6,802 nucleotides of DNA from Lachnoclostridium sp. UBA6475 (GCA_002435545.1 DJNB01000227.1:1-6802); one strand, 5' to 3'; numbered from the stretch's first letter, positions 1 through 6,126 are shown. Numbers and translations are program-made. Notes: a model not told the origin generated them from the letters alone.

Positions 1-1
1 C

Positions 2-144
2 GTGACAGTCGTCACATATTCGTGGGAACATGCGTGTCTCGTTGTTTGACTCATAAGTCCAACAAATTGCTTCGTGCTTCGCACTTTCGCAATTTGACAC
101 CAAAATTCGCATTCCGTACTATCGTACTTCATGCTCATTTCGGT
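2..144. repeat. Chain of stem-loops, unidentified intergenic element
   Basis: This gene-poor stretch contains successive inverted repeats that almost touch. GTGAC (2-6) pairs with GTCAC (11-15). GTTG+GACT (41-44, 48-51) pairs with AGTC+CAAC (56-63) around a CATA loop. CAAATTGC (63-70) pairs with GCAATTTG (89-96) and encloses GTGC/GCAC (74-77/81-84). ACC, AAAT, GCAT and GTAC (99-119) pair with GTAC, ATGC, ATTT and GGT (124-144), separated by symmetrical 2x2 and 3x3 internal loops around a TATC tetraloop. The pairing is seen directly in the sequence; what it is remains unknown. It could be an intergenic repeat family (REP- or MITE-like), a structured RNA, or the 3' untranslated end of a plus-strand gene left of the window. 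I recognise no known RNA family. Confidence 0.45.
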
Positions 145-148
145 TTGT

Positions 149-205
149 GTCTCTAAAGAAAGCAGCACTTTCCCTGCAAGCAGGAAGTGCTTCTTTCTTT
201 GAGAC
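149..205. terminator. Probable bidirectional intrinsic terminator
   Basis: A long imperfect hairpin: GTCTC, AAAGAAAG, AGCACTT and CC on the left (149-173) pair with GG, AAGTGCT, CTTTCTTT and GAGAC on the right (183-205), with a short CAAG-type loop near 177-180. The GC-richer core is followed on the plus strand by TTCTTTCTTT (191-200) and on the minus strand by a similar T-rich run, so it could stop transcription both ways. It lies beyond the hup terminator and would suit a plus-strand gene converging from left of the window. Its long stem and small loop could also make it part of the neighbouring stem-loop element. Confidence 0.55.
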
Positions 206-219
206 GGACTTATTTACGT

Positions 220-258
220 AAAAACAAGGTGTCCGCGATGATTCGCAAGACACCTTGT
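220..258 (-). terminator. Rho-independent terminator of hup
   Basis: ACAAGGTGTC (224-233) and GACACCTTGT (249-258) form a perfect 10-bp stem. An inner GCGA/TCGC stem (235-238/243-246) sits inside it. Read on the minus strand, the stem is followed by a short T run (complement of 220-223). It starts 22 nt after the hup stop codon, as expected for the terminator of that gene. Confidence 0.85.
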
Positions 259-280
259 ATCGATATCCATTTGGTATGAA

Positions 281-556
281 TTATTCGTTTACAGCTTCTT
301 TCAATGCTTTACCAGCTTTGAATTTAGGTGCTTTGCAAGCTGGAACGTTCATTTCTTTCTTTGTCAATGGGTTGATACCTTTTCTTGCTGCACGCTCTGC
401 AACTTCAAAAGAACCAAAACCTACCAACTGTACTTTTCCGCCAGCTTTCAATTCATCTGTGATTACATCAACAAATGCTTTCAATGCTTTCTCTGCGTCT
501 TTTTTTGACAATTCAGCCTGGTCAGCCATAGCTGCAACTAATTCTGTCTTGTTCAT
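281..556 (-). CDS. hup: HU family DNA-binding protein (histone-like)
   Basis: A 91-residue protein of the usual HU length. HU forms dimers that bind and bend DNA with little sequence preference, compacting the nucleoid and assisting replication, repair and recombination. The N-terminal helical dimer region (about 1-40) is followed by the GFGSFEV strand (46-52). The DNA-binding arm carries the conserved N62-P63 whose proline intercalates in DNA. The C-terminal helix ends in FKAGKALKEAVN, a family signature. A cysteine (74) sits in VPACK where serine or glycine is common. The start is fixed by GAGGAGG on the minus strand (complement of 566-572), 9 nt from the ATG. It has its own sigma-A promoter at 638-667 and a terminator right after the stop, so it is probably monocistronic. 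It lies downstream of spoVT on the same strand; mazG, which I recall lying in this neighbourhood in other Clostridia, is absent here. Identification is essentially certain from the sequence; the paralogue (hupA or hupB) is not decided. Confidence 0.97.
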   Translation of the reverse strand: MNKTELVAAMADQAELSKKDAEKALKAFVDVITDELKAGGKVQLVGFGSFEVAERAARKGINPLTKKEMNVPACKAPKFKAGKALKEAVNE

Positions 557-588
557 GGATTATATCCTCCTCGTGATTTCTTAATTAT

Positions 589-630
589 TTTTGTAAACCT
601 ACAACATCCGTTCATGTTTTGTAAACCTAC
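589..630 (-). repeat. Duplicated 14-bp motif in the hup leader, possible operator
   Basis: GTAGGTTTACAAAA occurs twice on the minus strand, exactly (complements of 617-630 and 589-602), with start points 28 nt apart. The upstream copy covers the predicted hup transcription start, the other lies in the leader. The downstream copy is part of an inverted repeat TTGTA-N4-TACAA (591-604); the upstream copy keeps only TTGTA-N4-TAC. A small AACAT/ATGTT hairpin (603-607/614-618) lies between them. Position and repetition suggest a repressor or RNA-level control site. I cannot name the regulator. Confidence 0.5.
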
Positions 631-637
631 TAACACT

Positions 638-667
638 ATTTATACCCTTTTTTTCATCATTTGTCAA
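638..667 (-). promoter_or_regulatory. Sigma-A promoter of hup
   Basis: On the minus strand TTGACA (complement of 662-667) is a perfect -35 box. TATAAA (complement of 639-644) is a one-mismatch -10 box, and the spacer is 17 nt. The predicted transcription start is near 631-633, giving a leader of about 75 nt before the hup ATG. It suits a highly expressed housekeeping gene. Confidence 0.85.
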
Positions 668-752
668 GATTTTTTACAGTAAATCCCATGAAAAACCGAC
701 ATTTTTGCCTTTTTACCACATCTTTTGGGAAAAATCAATCCCCTTTTTCCGA

Positions 753-1298
753 TTATTGTTCCATCTGGCGGCCCAGAAATCCCGCTCCGCACATTGCCAT
801 TTTTTCTTCAAATTCACTGAATTTGTGGCCGTTGTCATCAGACAGCAGGATAACGGCTCCAATCGCATCTCCTTCGCACACAATCGTCGATACCGCCTGG
901 TTTGGTTCCGGGTCGGCTTCCTCGATAAGGCGGCACATTTTTCCCTTTCCATCCGCATAAAGTGCTGTGGCACGCTGCTGAATGCATTCTTTGATCGGGT
1001 CGGCCAGCTCTTTTCCCATATACCGGCGGCTCTGTGGGCCGGCCGCTGCGACAATGCGGTCACGGTCTGCGACGCAAACGGTGCATTTTGCTACATTGGC
1101 AACCGATTCGACGTATTCCTGCGCCGTATCGCCCAGTTCTCCGATCGGAGAATATTTTTTCAGTACAATGCCGCCCTCATGGTTGGTAAATATTTCCATC
1201 GGGTCACTTTCGCGGATCCGCAGCGTCCGCCGGATCTCCTTTGGAATAACAATTCTTCCCAATTCGTCAATTCTTCGCACAATACCTGTTGCTTTCAT
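753..1298 (-). CDS. spoVT: Stage V sporulation protein T, AbrB-family regulator
   Basis: A 181-residue protein, close to the 178 residues of Bacillus subtilis SpoVT. The first 50 residues (MKATGIVRRIDELGRIVIPK onward, with EIRRTLRIRESDPMEIF) are a nearly unchanged AbrB/MazE-type swapped-hairpin DNA-binding domain. Residues about 56-180 form the GAF-like sensory domain, ending in the typical GFLGRQMEQ. In Bacillus, SpoVT acts in the forespore, modulating sigma-G-dependent genes, spore coat or cortex quality and germination; this role is inferred here by homology. The start is set by a GGAGG site (complement of 1307-1311), 8 nt before the ATG. A candidate sigma-G promoter lies at 1350-1378. I see no convincing terminator between its stop and the hup promoter, so read-through into hup is possible. 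Its presence supports a spore-forming host. Confidence 0.96.
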   Translation of the reverse strand: MKATGIVRRIDELGRIVIPKEIRRTLRIRESDPMEIFTNHEGGIVLKKYSPIGELGDTAQEYVESVANVAKCTVCVADRDRIVAAAGPQSRRYMGKELADPIKECIQQRATALYADGKGKMCRLIEEADPEPNQAVSTIVCEGDAIGAVILLSDDNGHKFSEFEEKMAMCGAGFLGRQMEQ

Positions 1299-1349
1299 AT
1301 TAAAAACCTCCTGATTTCTGCTATAATTTCCATAATTATGCTCTATGGG

Positions 1350-1378
1350 TAGTATGTGGAAATCAGAAAGAAATATGT
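1350..1378 (-). promoter_or_regulatory. Candidate sigma-G promoter of spoVT
   Basis: On the minus strand CATACTA (complement of 1350-1356) fits the forespore sigma-G -10 pattern CATnnTA. ACATA (complement of 1374-1378) lies 17 nt upstream and fits the -35 pattern GnATR at four of five positions. The predicted start is about 43 nt before the spoVT ATG. Bacillus spoVT is known to be transcribed by sigma-G, which makes the match credible. The motifs are short, so chance matches are possible. A perfect 10-bp palindrome CATAATTATG (1331-1340) lies in the leader just downstream of the predicted start. Confidence 0.5.
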
Positions 1379-1400
1379 ATTATTTTTTCAAATTTTTCTC

Positions 1401-1428
1401 TTGCATTTTGGAAATACTATGTTATAAT
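1401..1428 (+). promoter_or_regulatory. Sigma-A extended -10 promoter of the polymerase operon
   Basis: A perfect TATAAT (1423-1428) is preceded by TGT (1420-1422), making an extended -10 element. A weak -35 (TTGCAT, 1401-1406) lies 16 nt upstream. The expected start is near 1434-1436, directly before the LexA box, leaving a leader of about 36 nt. Confidence 0.75.
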
Positions 1429-1436
1429 AACATTAT

Positions 1437-1450
1437 CGAACATTTGTTTG
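1437..1450 (+). promoter_or_regulatory. LexA binding site (SOS box)
   Basis: CGAACATTTGTTTG fits the Gram-positive LexA (DinR) consensus CGAAC-N4-GTTYG, including purine/pyrimidine preferences in the centre. It starts just after the -10 box, at the predicted transcription start, where bound LexA would block the polymerase. The genes behind it are typical SOS genes. No other equally good site was seen in the window. Confidence 0.88.
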
Positions 1451-1455
1451 TTTTT

Positions 1456-1464
1456 GGAAGAAGG
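1456..1464 (+). promoter_or_regulatory. Ribosome binding site deciding the polymerase start
   Basis: The purine-rich GGAAGAAGG, with AAGG at its end, lies about 6 nt before the ATG at 1471. The upstream in-frame ATG at 1345 would place the promoter and LexA box inside the gene and is rejected. Confidence 0.7.
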
Positions 1465-1470
1465 GATACT

Positions 1471-2763
1471 ATGTCGTGTGATATTTCATTATTAAGAAGC
1501 GGGCACATTTATCTGTGCATTGACCTGAAGTCGTTTTATGCCTCTGTCGAATGTGTGGAACGGCATCTTGACCCGCTTACGACCAACCTCGCCGTCGCTG
1601 ACCCTGAGCGTACGGATAAGACGATCTGCCTCGCGATCTCGCCGAGCATGAAAGCTCTGGAGATCAAAAACCGCTGCCGTGTTTTCGAGATTCCTGCCGG
1701 CGTTACTTACATTATGGCGCCGCCGCGCATGAAACTGTATATTGAATATTCCGCGCGCATTTACAGCATCTATTTAAAATATGTTGCCAAAGAAGACATC
1801 CACGTTTACTCCATCGATGAAGCGTTTTTGGATGTCACCGATTACCTGTCGCTGTACCGGACCGATGCCCGCTCCCTGGCGCAGCGGATCCTGCAGGACA
1901 TACTTTCCACTACCGGAATTACCGCCACCTGTGGCATTGGATCGAATCTGTATCTGGCGAAAATTGCACTCGACATCACAGCCAAGCACGCAAGTGATTT
2001 TGTCGGGTGTCTGGATGAACAGCTTTACCGGCAGACCCTTTGGAATCACCGTCCTCTACAGGATTTTTGGCGGATCGGACCCGGTATTGCCAGAAAACTG
2101 GAACGTGTCGGTATTTTTACGATGAAGGATCTCGCCGAAGCCGATGAAGATATGCTCTATCATATGTTTGGCGTGGATGCCGAACTGCTCATCGACCACG
2201 CCTGGGGACGAGAGACTGCAACGATAGCCGACATCAAAAACTACCGCCCGCAAAAAAATTCAATCTCCAGCGGCCAGGTTCTTCCCTGCGATTATTCCTT
2301 TTCGGATGGAGTTCTGATCGTAAAAGAAATGGCAGATCTTTTAACACTGGATCTCGTTGACAGAAACCTTGTCACGGATTCGCTTACCCTTCATGTCGGC
2401 TACGCCAAACGCGGCCATACCGTGCCGGCTCCGGCTCACGGCACGACAAATTTGGGAACTTTTACCAGTTCCTCTGCCCGTCTGATCCGCGAGGCAGAGG
2501 AACTGTACAAACGTATTGTCAATCATTCGCTTGACATCCGCCGTCTTACTTTAACCTATAATAATGTATGCGAAGCCGCTTTTCTGCAACTTGATATTTT
2601 TACAGATTTTGCCAAATTGGAAACAGAGAAAAATATGCAGAAAGCCATCTTGTCCATTCGAAAGAAATATGGGAAAAACGCGATCCTGCGCGGCATGGAT
2701 CTGGAGGAACATGGCACGACAAGACTGCGGAATGAACAGATTGGAGGGCATAAAAGTGAATAA
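1471..2763 (+). CDS. Y-family translesion DNA polymerase (UmuC/UvrX/YqjW-like)
   Basis: A 430-residue error-prone polymerase that copies past damaged template bases. The palm holds the metal ligands: D18 in CIDLKSFYASVE, and D116-E117 in YSIDEAFLDV. The DPLTTNLAV and FEIP stretches and GIGSNLYLAKIA are typical of the UvrX/YqjW/UmuC branch. A helix-hairpin-helix thumb lies near 198-226 (RIGPG at 201-205), and the little finger domain covers about 235-360. QLDIF (373-377) fits the sliding-clamp binding motif QLxLF, as in other polymerases of this branch. The length agrees with relatives (about 410-425 residues). The gene follows an SOS promoter and overlaps a YolD-family gene, the arrangement known from uvrX-yolD and yqjW-yqjX in Bacillus. 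All key residues are present, so it should be active. I leave out a symbol because uvrX, yqjW and umuC cannot be separated by eye. Confidence 0.95.
   Translation: MSCDISLLRSGHIYLCIDLKSFYASVECVERHLDPLTTNLAVADPERTDKTICLAISPSMKALEIKNRCRVFEIPAGVTYIMAPPRMKLYIEYSARIYSIYLKYVAKEDIHVYSIDEAFLDVTDYLSLYRTDARSLAQRILQDILSTTGITATCGIGSNLYLAKIALDITAKHASDFVGCLDEQLYRQTLWNHRPLQDFWRIGPGIARKLERVGIFTMKDLAEADEDMLYHMFGVDAELLIDHAWGRETATIADIKNYRPQKNSISSGQVLPCDYSFSDGVLIVKEMADLLTLDLVDRNLVTDSLTLHVGYAKRGHTVPAPAHGTTNLGTFTSSSARLIREAEELYKRIVNHSLDIRRLTLTYNNVCEAAFLQLDIFTDFAKLETEKNMQKAILSIRKKYGKNAILRGMDLEEHGTTRLRNEQIGGHKSE
2743..2748 (+). promoter_or_regulatory. Ribosome binding site for the GTG start of the YolD gene
   Basis: GGAGGG lies inside the end of the polymerase gene, 7 nt before GTG at 2756. 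A second, weaker option is GAGGG (2767-2771) 5 nt before ATG at 2777, which would shorten the protein by seven residues. Confidence 0.6.
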
Positions 2764-3082
2764 ACCGAGGGAAAAGATGTCCCGCGAAAACCGGGCAAAA
2801 CAATTTATGCCCTTTGCCGCCTTAAAGGGATTCGATGAGGCTTTGGAAAAAAAAGAAAAAATTGTTGTGCCAAAAGCAGAATTATGCGATGATTATAAGG
2901 AACAGTTGGATTTCCGGCTCTCACAGATGCAATGCGGCGATATGGTAACCGTCGTCTATTTTTCGGACGACAATTATGTCCGTATTACCGGCATCTTGTC
3001 CAAAATAAAGTTAGAAGAACGCTGGATTCAGGTTGTCCGTACGAAGATTTTTTTCGATGACATCTATGAATTGGAGTCCTGA
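2756..3082 (+). CDS. YolD-like protein, partner of the Y-family polymerase
   Basis: A 108-residue protein of the YolD family (usual length about 100-120). The family signature is MSRENRAKQFMPFAALKGFDEAL (about residues 8-30), followed by a small beta-rich part in which GDMVTVVYFSDD, YVRITGILSKI and WIQVVRTKIFFDDIYEL are visible. YolD-type proteins are regularly encoded beside UvrX/YqjW polymerases and have been proposed to serve as a functional counterpart of UmuD; no catalytic role is established. The chosen GTG start overlaps the polymerase stop by 8 nt and has a good ribosome site, which implies translational coupling. ATG at 2777 is a plausible alternative start and still keeps the whole signature. 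No terminator follows; the GH95 gene begins 36 nt later. Confidence 0.9.
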   Translation: MNKPREKMSRENRAKQFMPFAALKGFDEALEKKEKIVVPKAELCDDYKEQLDFRLSQMQCGDMVTVVYFSDDNYVRITGILSKIKLEERWIQVVRTKIFFDDIYELES

Positions 3083-3118
3083 ATCCTTTGAATTGGAAAA
3101 ATAAGGAGGAGTATTTTT

Positions 3119-5356
3119 ATGAGCGAATTATTTTATACAACACCTTCCCACGGCGACTGGAACCGTGCTTTACCTATTGGGAACGGAAAACTCGGTGCGA
3201 TGATCTTCGGCGAAGGAACGAGTGAGCATTTTCAGCTAAATGAAGATTCCGTCTGGTTCGGGCAGAAACGAAACCGCAATAACCCGGATGCCCTTGCCAA
3301 TCTGGAGACGATCCGGCGCTATATCTTTGAGGGAAAGATTGAAAAAGCGGAGGAACTCTGCAAATATGCTCTTGCCGGCACGCCGCAGAGCCAGCACACC
3401 TATCAGACACTGGGGGATGTATATTTTGATTACTGCGGAAAATTAAAAGAGGGGATTCATTTTGAGCGGAAACTCGACCTTTCCGAGGCAATACACACTA
3501 GCCGCATTTTGTCCAAAGAAACCGGAACGTTATATACCTGTGAAACATTTGCAAGTGCGCCCAGAAACTGTATCATCGCTCATTTCCGCAGTTCGACGGC
3601 GGGCGAACTGGATCTCGCCGCCTCTTTGCAGCGCGAATGCTTTTATGAGACGACCGCGCATACAGACGATACTCTTTTGATCGCAGGGCGGCTCGGTGGC
3701 GGTGAAGAACGTTTTTGCTGTGGCATGAAGTTTGTCACAGACGGATCGGAACTGCAGGGAATCGGTGAACATCTGGTAACCCGGAACGCGTCTTATGTCA
3801 CGGTCTTTCTGACCGCCGCGACGACGTTCCGCCACGCAGATCCGGAAAAAGAAGTGCGCAGTGTACTTGACAGCGCTTCCCGGATTTCTTTTGACGAACT
3901 GCGCTCGGAACATATTGAAGAATATGCTTCCTACTATAACCGGATGCACCTTTCACTGGACTATGATACGTCGCTGGATCTGCTGTCCACCGATGAACGC
4001 CTTTCCCGCATGGATGAAAGCCACCCCGACAACGGACTTTTAATGACGTATATGGATTTTGGCAGATATCTCCTCATCAGCTCCAGCCGCGGTGATTCCC
4101 TTCCTGCAAATCTACAGGGTATCTGGAACCGTGACATGAGTGCGCCATGGGGAAGCAAGTATACGATCAATATCAATACCGAGATGAATTACTGGCCGGC
4201 GGTGCTGTGCGGCCTCGCCGACTGCGAACTTCCTCTCTTTGACCATATGCTGCGGATGCTGCCAAACGGCCGGCAGACCGCCGGGGAAATGTATGGCTGC
4301 CGCGGTTTTGCCGCCCACCACAATACCGATCTCTGGGGAGACACCGCGCCGCAGGACATCTACATCCCGGCAACATTCTGGGTAATGGGCGGTGCGTGGC
4401 TGTGTACACATATCTGGCGGCATTATACCTATACTGATGACAGGAAATTTTTGGAAAAAATGTATCCACTGCTAAAAGAATCGGTACAGTTTTTTATGGA
4501 CTTTTTAGTGGGAAAAGATGGAAAACTTGTCACCTGTCCTTCCGTTTCGCCGGAAAATACATATATAATGAAAGATGGCACAAAGGGATGTCTTTCTTAC
4601 GGCGTTACAATGGACAACGAGATTCTTCACGAATTATTTGAACATTTTCGGAAAGCCGCAGAAGTTCTCGGTGAAAATGACACTGCCTTTTTGACTGCTG
4701 CCCGCGAATGCGAACAAAAACTACCGGAAATCCGGATTGGAAAATACGGACAGATCATGGAGTGGCAGGAAGATTATGAAGAAGCCGAACCGGGACACCG
4801 CCATATCTCCCATCTGTGGGCGCTTCATCCGGCATACCAGATTACGCCGGATGGTACACCGGAACTTTGCAAAGCTGCCCGGATCACGTTGCAGCGCCGC
4901 CTGGAAAGCGGAGGCGGACACACCGGATGGAGCCGTGCCTGGATCCTCAATATGTACGCACGCCTCTGGGACGGCGAACACTGTTATGAAAATTTACTGG
5001 CTTTGTTAAAGAATTCCACGCTGCCAAACCTTTTTGACAATCATCCGCCATTTCAGATCGACGGAAACTTTGGAGCGGCGGCCGCGATGGCGGAGATGCT
5101 TCTCCAGTCAAACGAAGAGCGCACAATCGTTTTGCCTGCGCTTCCAAAGGCATGGAAAAAAGGCGAAGTCCAAGGGCTTCGCGGTGTTCACGAAACAACC
5201 TGGGATCTCGCCTGGAATGACGGTTATCTGACAAGCATCACCGTCCATGCTCCAAAAGAAAAAGACCTGCTCCTTGACGTATATTACGACGGTGTCAAAC
5301 TGGAAATGCCGCTTCGTAACGGCATTCCGTATCATTTGAGCTGGAAAGAAGTTTAA
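3119..5356 (+). CDS. GH95 alpha-L-fucosidase (possibly alpha-L-galactosidase), cytoplasmic
   Basis: A 745-residue glycoside hydrolase of family 95, slightly shorter than many bacterial members. It removes alpha-linked L-fucose (or the similar L-galactose) by an inverting mechanism. The N-terminal beta-sandwich (about 1-250) starts with WNRALPIGNGKLGAMIFG. The (alpha/alpha)6 catalytic barrel (about 280-650) carries N351 and N353 in TININTEMNYWPA, E479 in SPENTY as general acid, and D648 in QIDGNFG. A beta domain closes the C terminus. Residue 349, two before the first catalytic Asn, is threonine, where as I recall typical fucosidases have histidine; this may shift specificity to L-galactose. 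No signal peptide or membrane segment is visible, so it should act on imported oligosaccharides, but no transporter is in the window. AGGAGG (3104-3109) fixes the start, 9 nt before the ATG. Its stop overlaps that of the convergent sortase gene. Confidence 0.93.
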   Translation: MSELFYTTPSHGDWNRALPIGNGKLGAMIFGEGTSEHFQLNEDSVWFGQKRNRNNPDALANLETIRRYIFEGKIEKAEELCKYALAGTPQSQHTYQTLGDVYFDYCGKLKEGIHFERKLDLSEAIHTSRILSKETGTLYTCETFASAPRNCIIAHFRSSTAGELDLAASLQRECFYETTAHTDDTLLIAGRLGGGEERFCCGMKFVTDGSELQGIGEHLVTRNASYVTVFLTAATTFRHADPEKEVRSVLDSASRISFDELRSEHIEEYASYYNRMHLSLDYDTSLDLLSTDERLSRMDESHPDNGLLMTYMDFGRYLLISSSRGDSLPANLQGIWNRDMSAPWGSKYTININTEMNYWPAVLCGLADCELPLFDHMLRMLPNGRQTAGEMYGCRGFAAHHNTDLWGDTAPQDIYIPATFWVMGGAWLCTHIWRHYTYTDDRKFLEKMYPLLKESVQFFMDFLVGKDGKLVTCPSVSPENTYIMKDGTKGCLSYGVTMDNEILHELFEHFRKAAEVLGENDTAFLTAARECEQKLPEIRIGKYGQIMEWQEDYEEAEPGHRHISHLWALHPAYQITPDGTPELCKAARITLQRRLESGGGHTGWSRAWILNMYARLWDGEHCYENLLALLKNSTLPNLFDNHPPFQIDGNFGAAAAMAEMLLQSNEERTIVLPALPKAWKKGEVQGLRGVHETTWDLAWNDGYLTSITVHAPKEKDLLLDVYYDGVKLEMPLRNGIPYHLSWKEV

Positions 5357-6126
5357 TTTTTCTCCTCTTTGACGCGTTTACACAACACGATGAACCGACC
5401 ATCTGCTGATGAATATTCACACGTTGACAACATTAACAGATGGTCTTTTAAAGAAACTTTTTCTAAAAGATCGTATTTCTTACACATTTCGTATTGCTGT
5501 AAAAATTTTTTAAGTTTTTCCGGTGTGTCAATTTTTAAGTAATTGCTACAATGAAATGCATTTTCCGAATCCTCGGATACATCTGTCACAAAGCTCCCTA
5601 TGATATGATATAAAAAAGTATTTTCTTTGGTATATAAATATACCAAAGGATGCTTTTGGGCAAATTCTTTCTGTCCAAATTTCTGTAATTCTCCAAACAT
5701 ACTTCCATCCTTCATATTGTGCCCATATATCAAAGCATTTGACGCAAAATCACTTTGTACTGCAAAATACAGAGTACCATGTGCGTTTTTTTTCTTGTCA
5801 ACATCATGATGAAGATAATAATCATTTTGTGACGAAACTGCAACCGGATAATCAATATCCACACCTGTCATTTTTATCCACGCCCGAATATCACTGTTAA
5901 TTTTTTCCAACCTTGAAAAATCTATTTTCAGGCTTGTTTTTCCTTTTTTTAAGCCTTGCTCATCATTTTTCTCCGTATGTATATATACCTCCTGACGAAG
6001 CTGTTCCATCCTTTTGTTTACTCTATGTTCATCATACCGATGTATTCCATAATATAAAAGGGCACCGACCCCTGCTAAAATGCAGATGCCCATACCACTT
6101 TTATAAAAGAATTTCTTTCCTATCAT
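5353..6126 (-). CDS. srtB: Class B sortase
   Basis: A 257-residue membrane-anchored transpeptidase that cleaves a sorting signal in secreted proteins and joins them to the cell wall or to another subunit. An N-terminal membrane segment (about 11-27, GMGICILAGVGALLYYG) is preceded by positive residues, giving an external catalytic domain. IDYPVAVSSQNDYYL and HGTLYF are typical of class B. The catalytic triad is H136 (YGHNM), C236 (LSTCEYS) and R244 (GRFIVL). The start overlaps the stop of the surface-protein gene as ATGA, with GGAG on the minus strand (complement of 6136-6139) 9 nt before the ATG. The two are thus co-transcribed and probably coupled. The PKTGD signal of that neighbour is its likely substrate. 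The stop codon overlaps the GH95 stop on the opposite strand. The sequence looks visibly more AT-rich than the GH95 gene. Class B is a confident call by motif; whether it anchors proteins to wall or polymerises pili is not decided. Confidence 0.94.
   Translation of the reverse strand: MIGKKFFYKSGMGICILAGVGALLYYGIHRYDEHRVNKRMEQLRQEVYIHTEKNDEQGLKKGKTSLKIDFSRLEKINSDIRAWIKMTGVDIDYPVAVSSQNDYYLHHDVDKKKNAHGTLYFAVQSDFASNALIYGHNMKDGSMFGELQKFGQKEFAQKHPLVYLYTKENTFLYHIIGSFVTDVSEDSENAFHCSNYLKIDTPEKLKKFLQQYEMCKKYDLLEKVSLKDHLLMLSTCEYSSADGRFIVLCKRVKEEKN
5397..5449 (+). terminator. Possible terminator of the GH95 transcript inside the sortase gene
   Basis: GACCATCTG (5397-5405) and CAGATGGTC (5437-5445) are a perfect 9-bp inverted repeat followed by TTTT (5446-5449). 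It lies 41 nt past the GH95 stop, within the 3' end of the opposing sortase gene. The 31-nt loop is long for an intrinsic terminator, so this is a tentative call. Confidence 0.35.

Noticed and set aside
255..584. Plus-strand open frame of 109 codons opposite hup
   Set aside because: It is the complement of the HU gene and resembles no protein family.
601..614. Weak LexA-like site in the hup leader (TGAACGGATGTTGT on the minus strand)
   Set aside because: The GAAC-N4-GTT core is there, but three of 14 positions deviate, including both ends. HU genes are not usual SOS targets.
728..750. GGAAAAA/TTTTTCC inverted repeat just after the spoVT stop as a terminator
   Set aside because: The stem is almost all A-T and no T run follows on the minus strand, so termination is unlikely.
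705..1352. Plus-strand open frame of 215 codons opposite spoVT
   Set aside because: It is antisense to an unmistakable spoVT gene, shows no recognisable domain and no ribosome site.
1345..1470. Forty-two-residue N-terminal extension of the polymerase reading frame
   Set aside because: It covers the -10 box, the LexA site and the ribosome site, and it has no ribosome site of its own. Homologues begin near the CIDLKSFYASVE motif, in agreement with ATG 1471.
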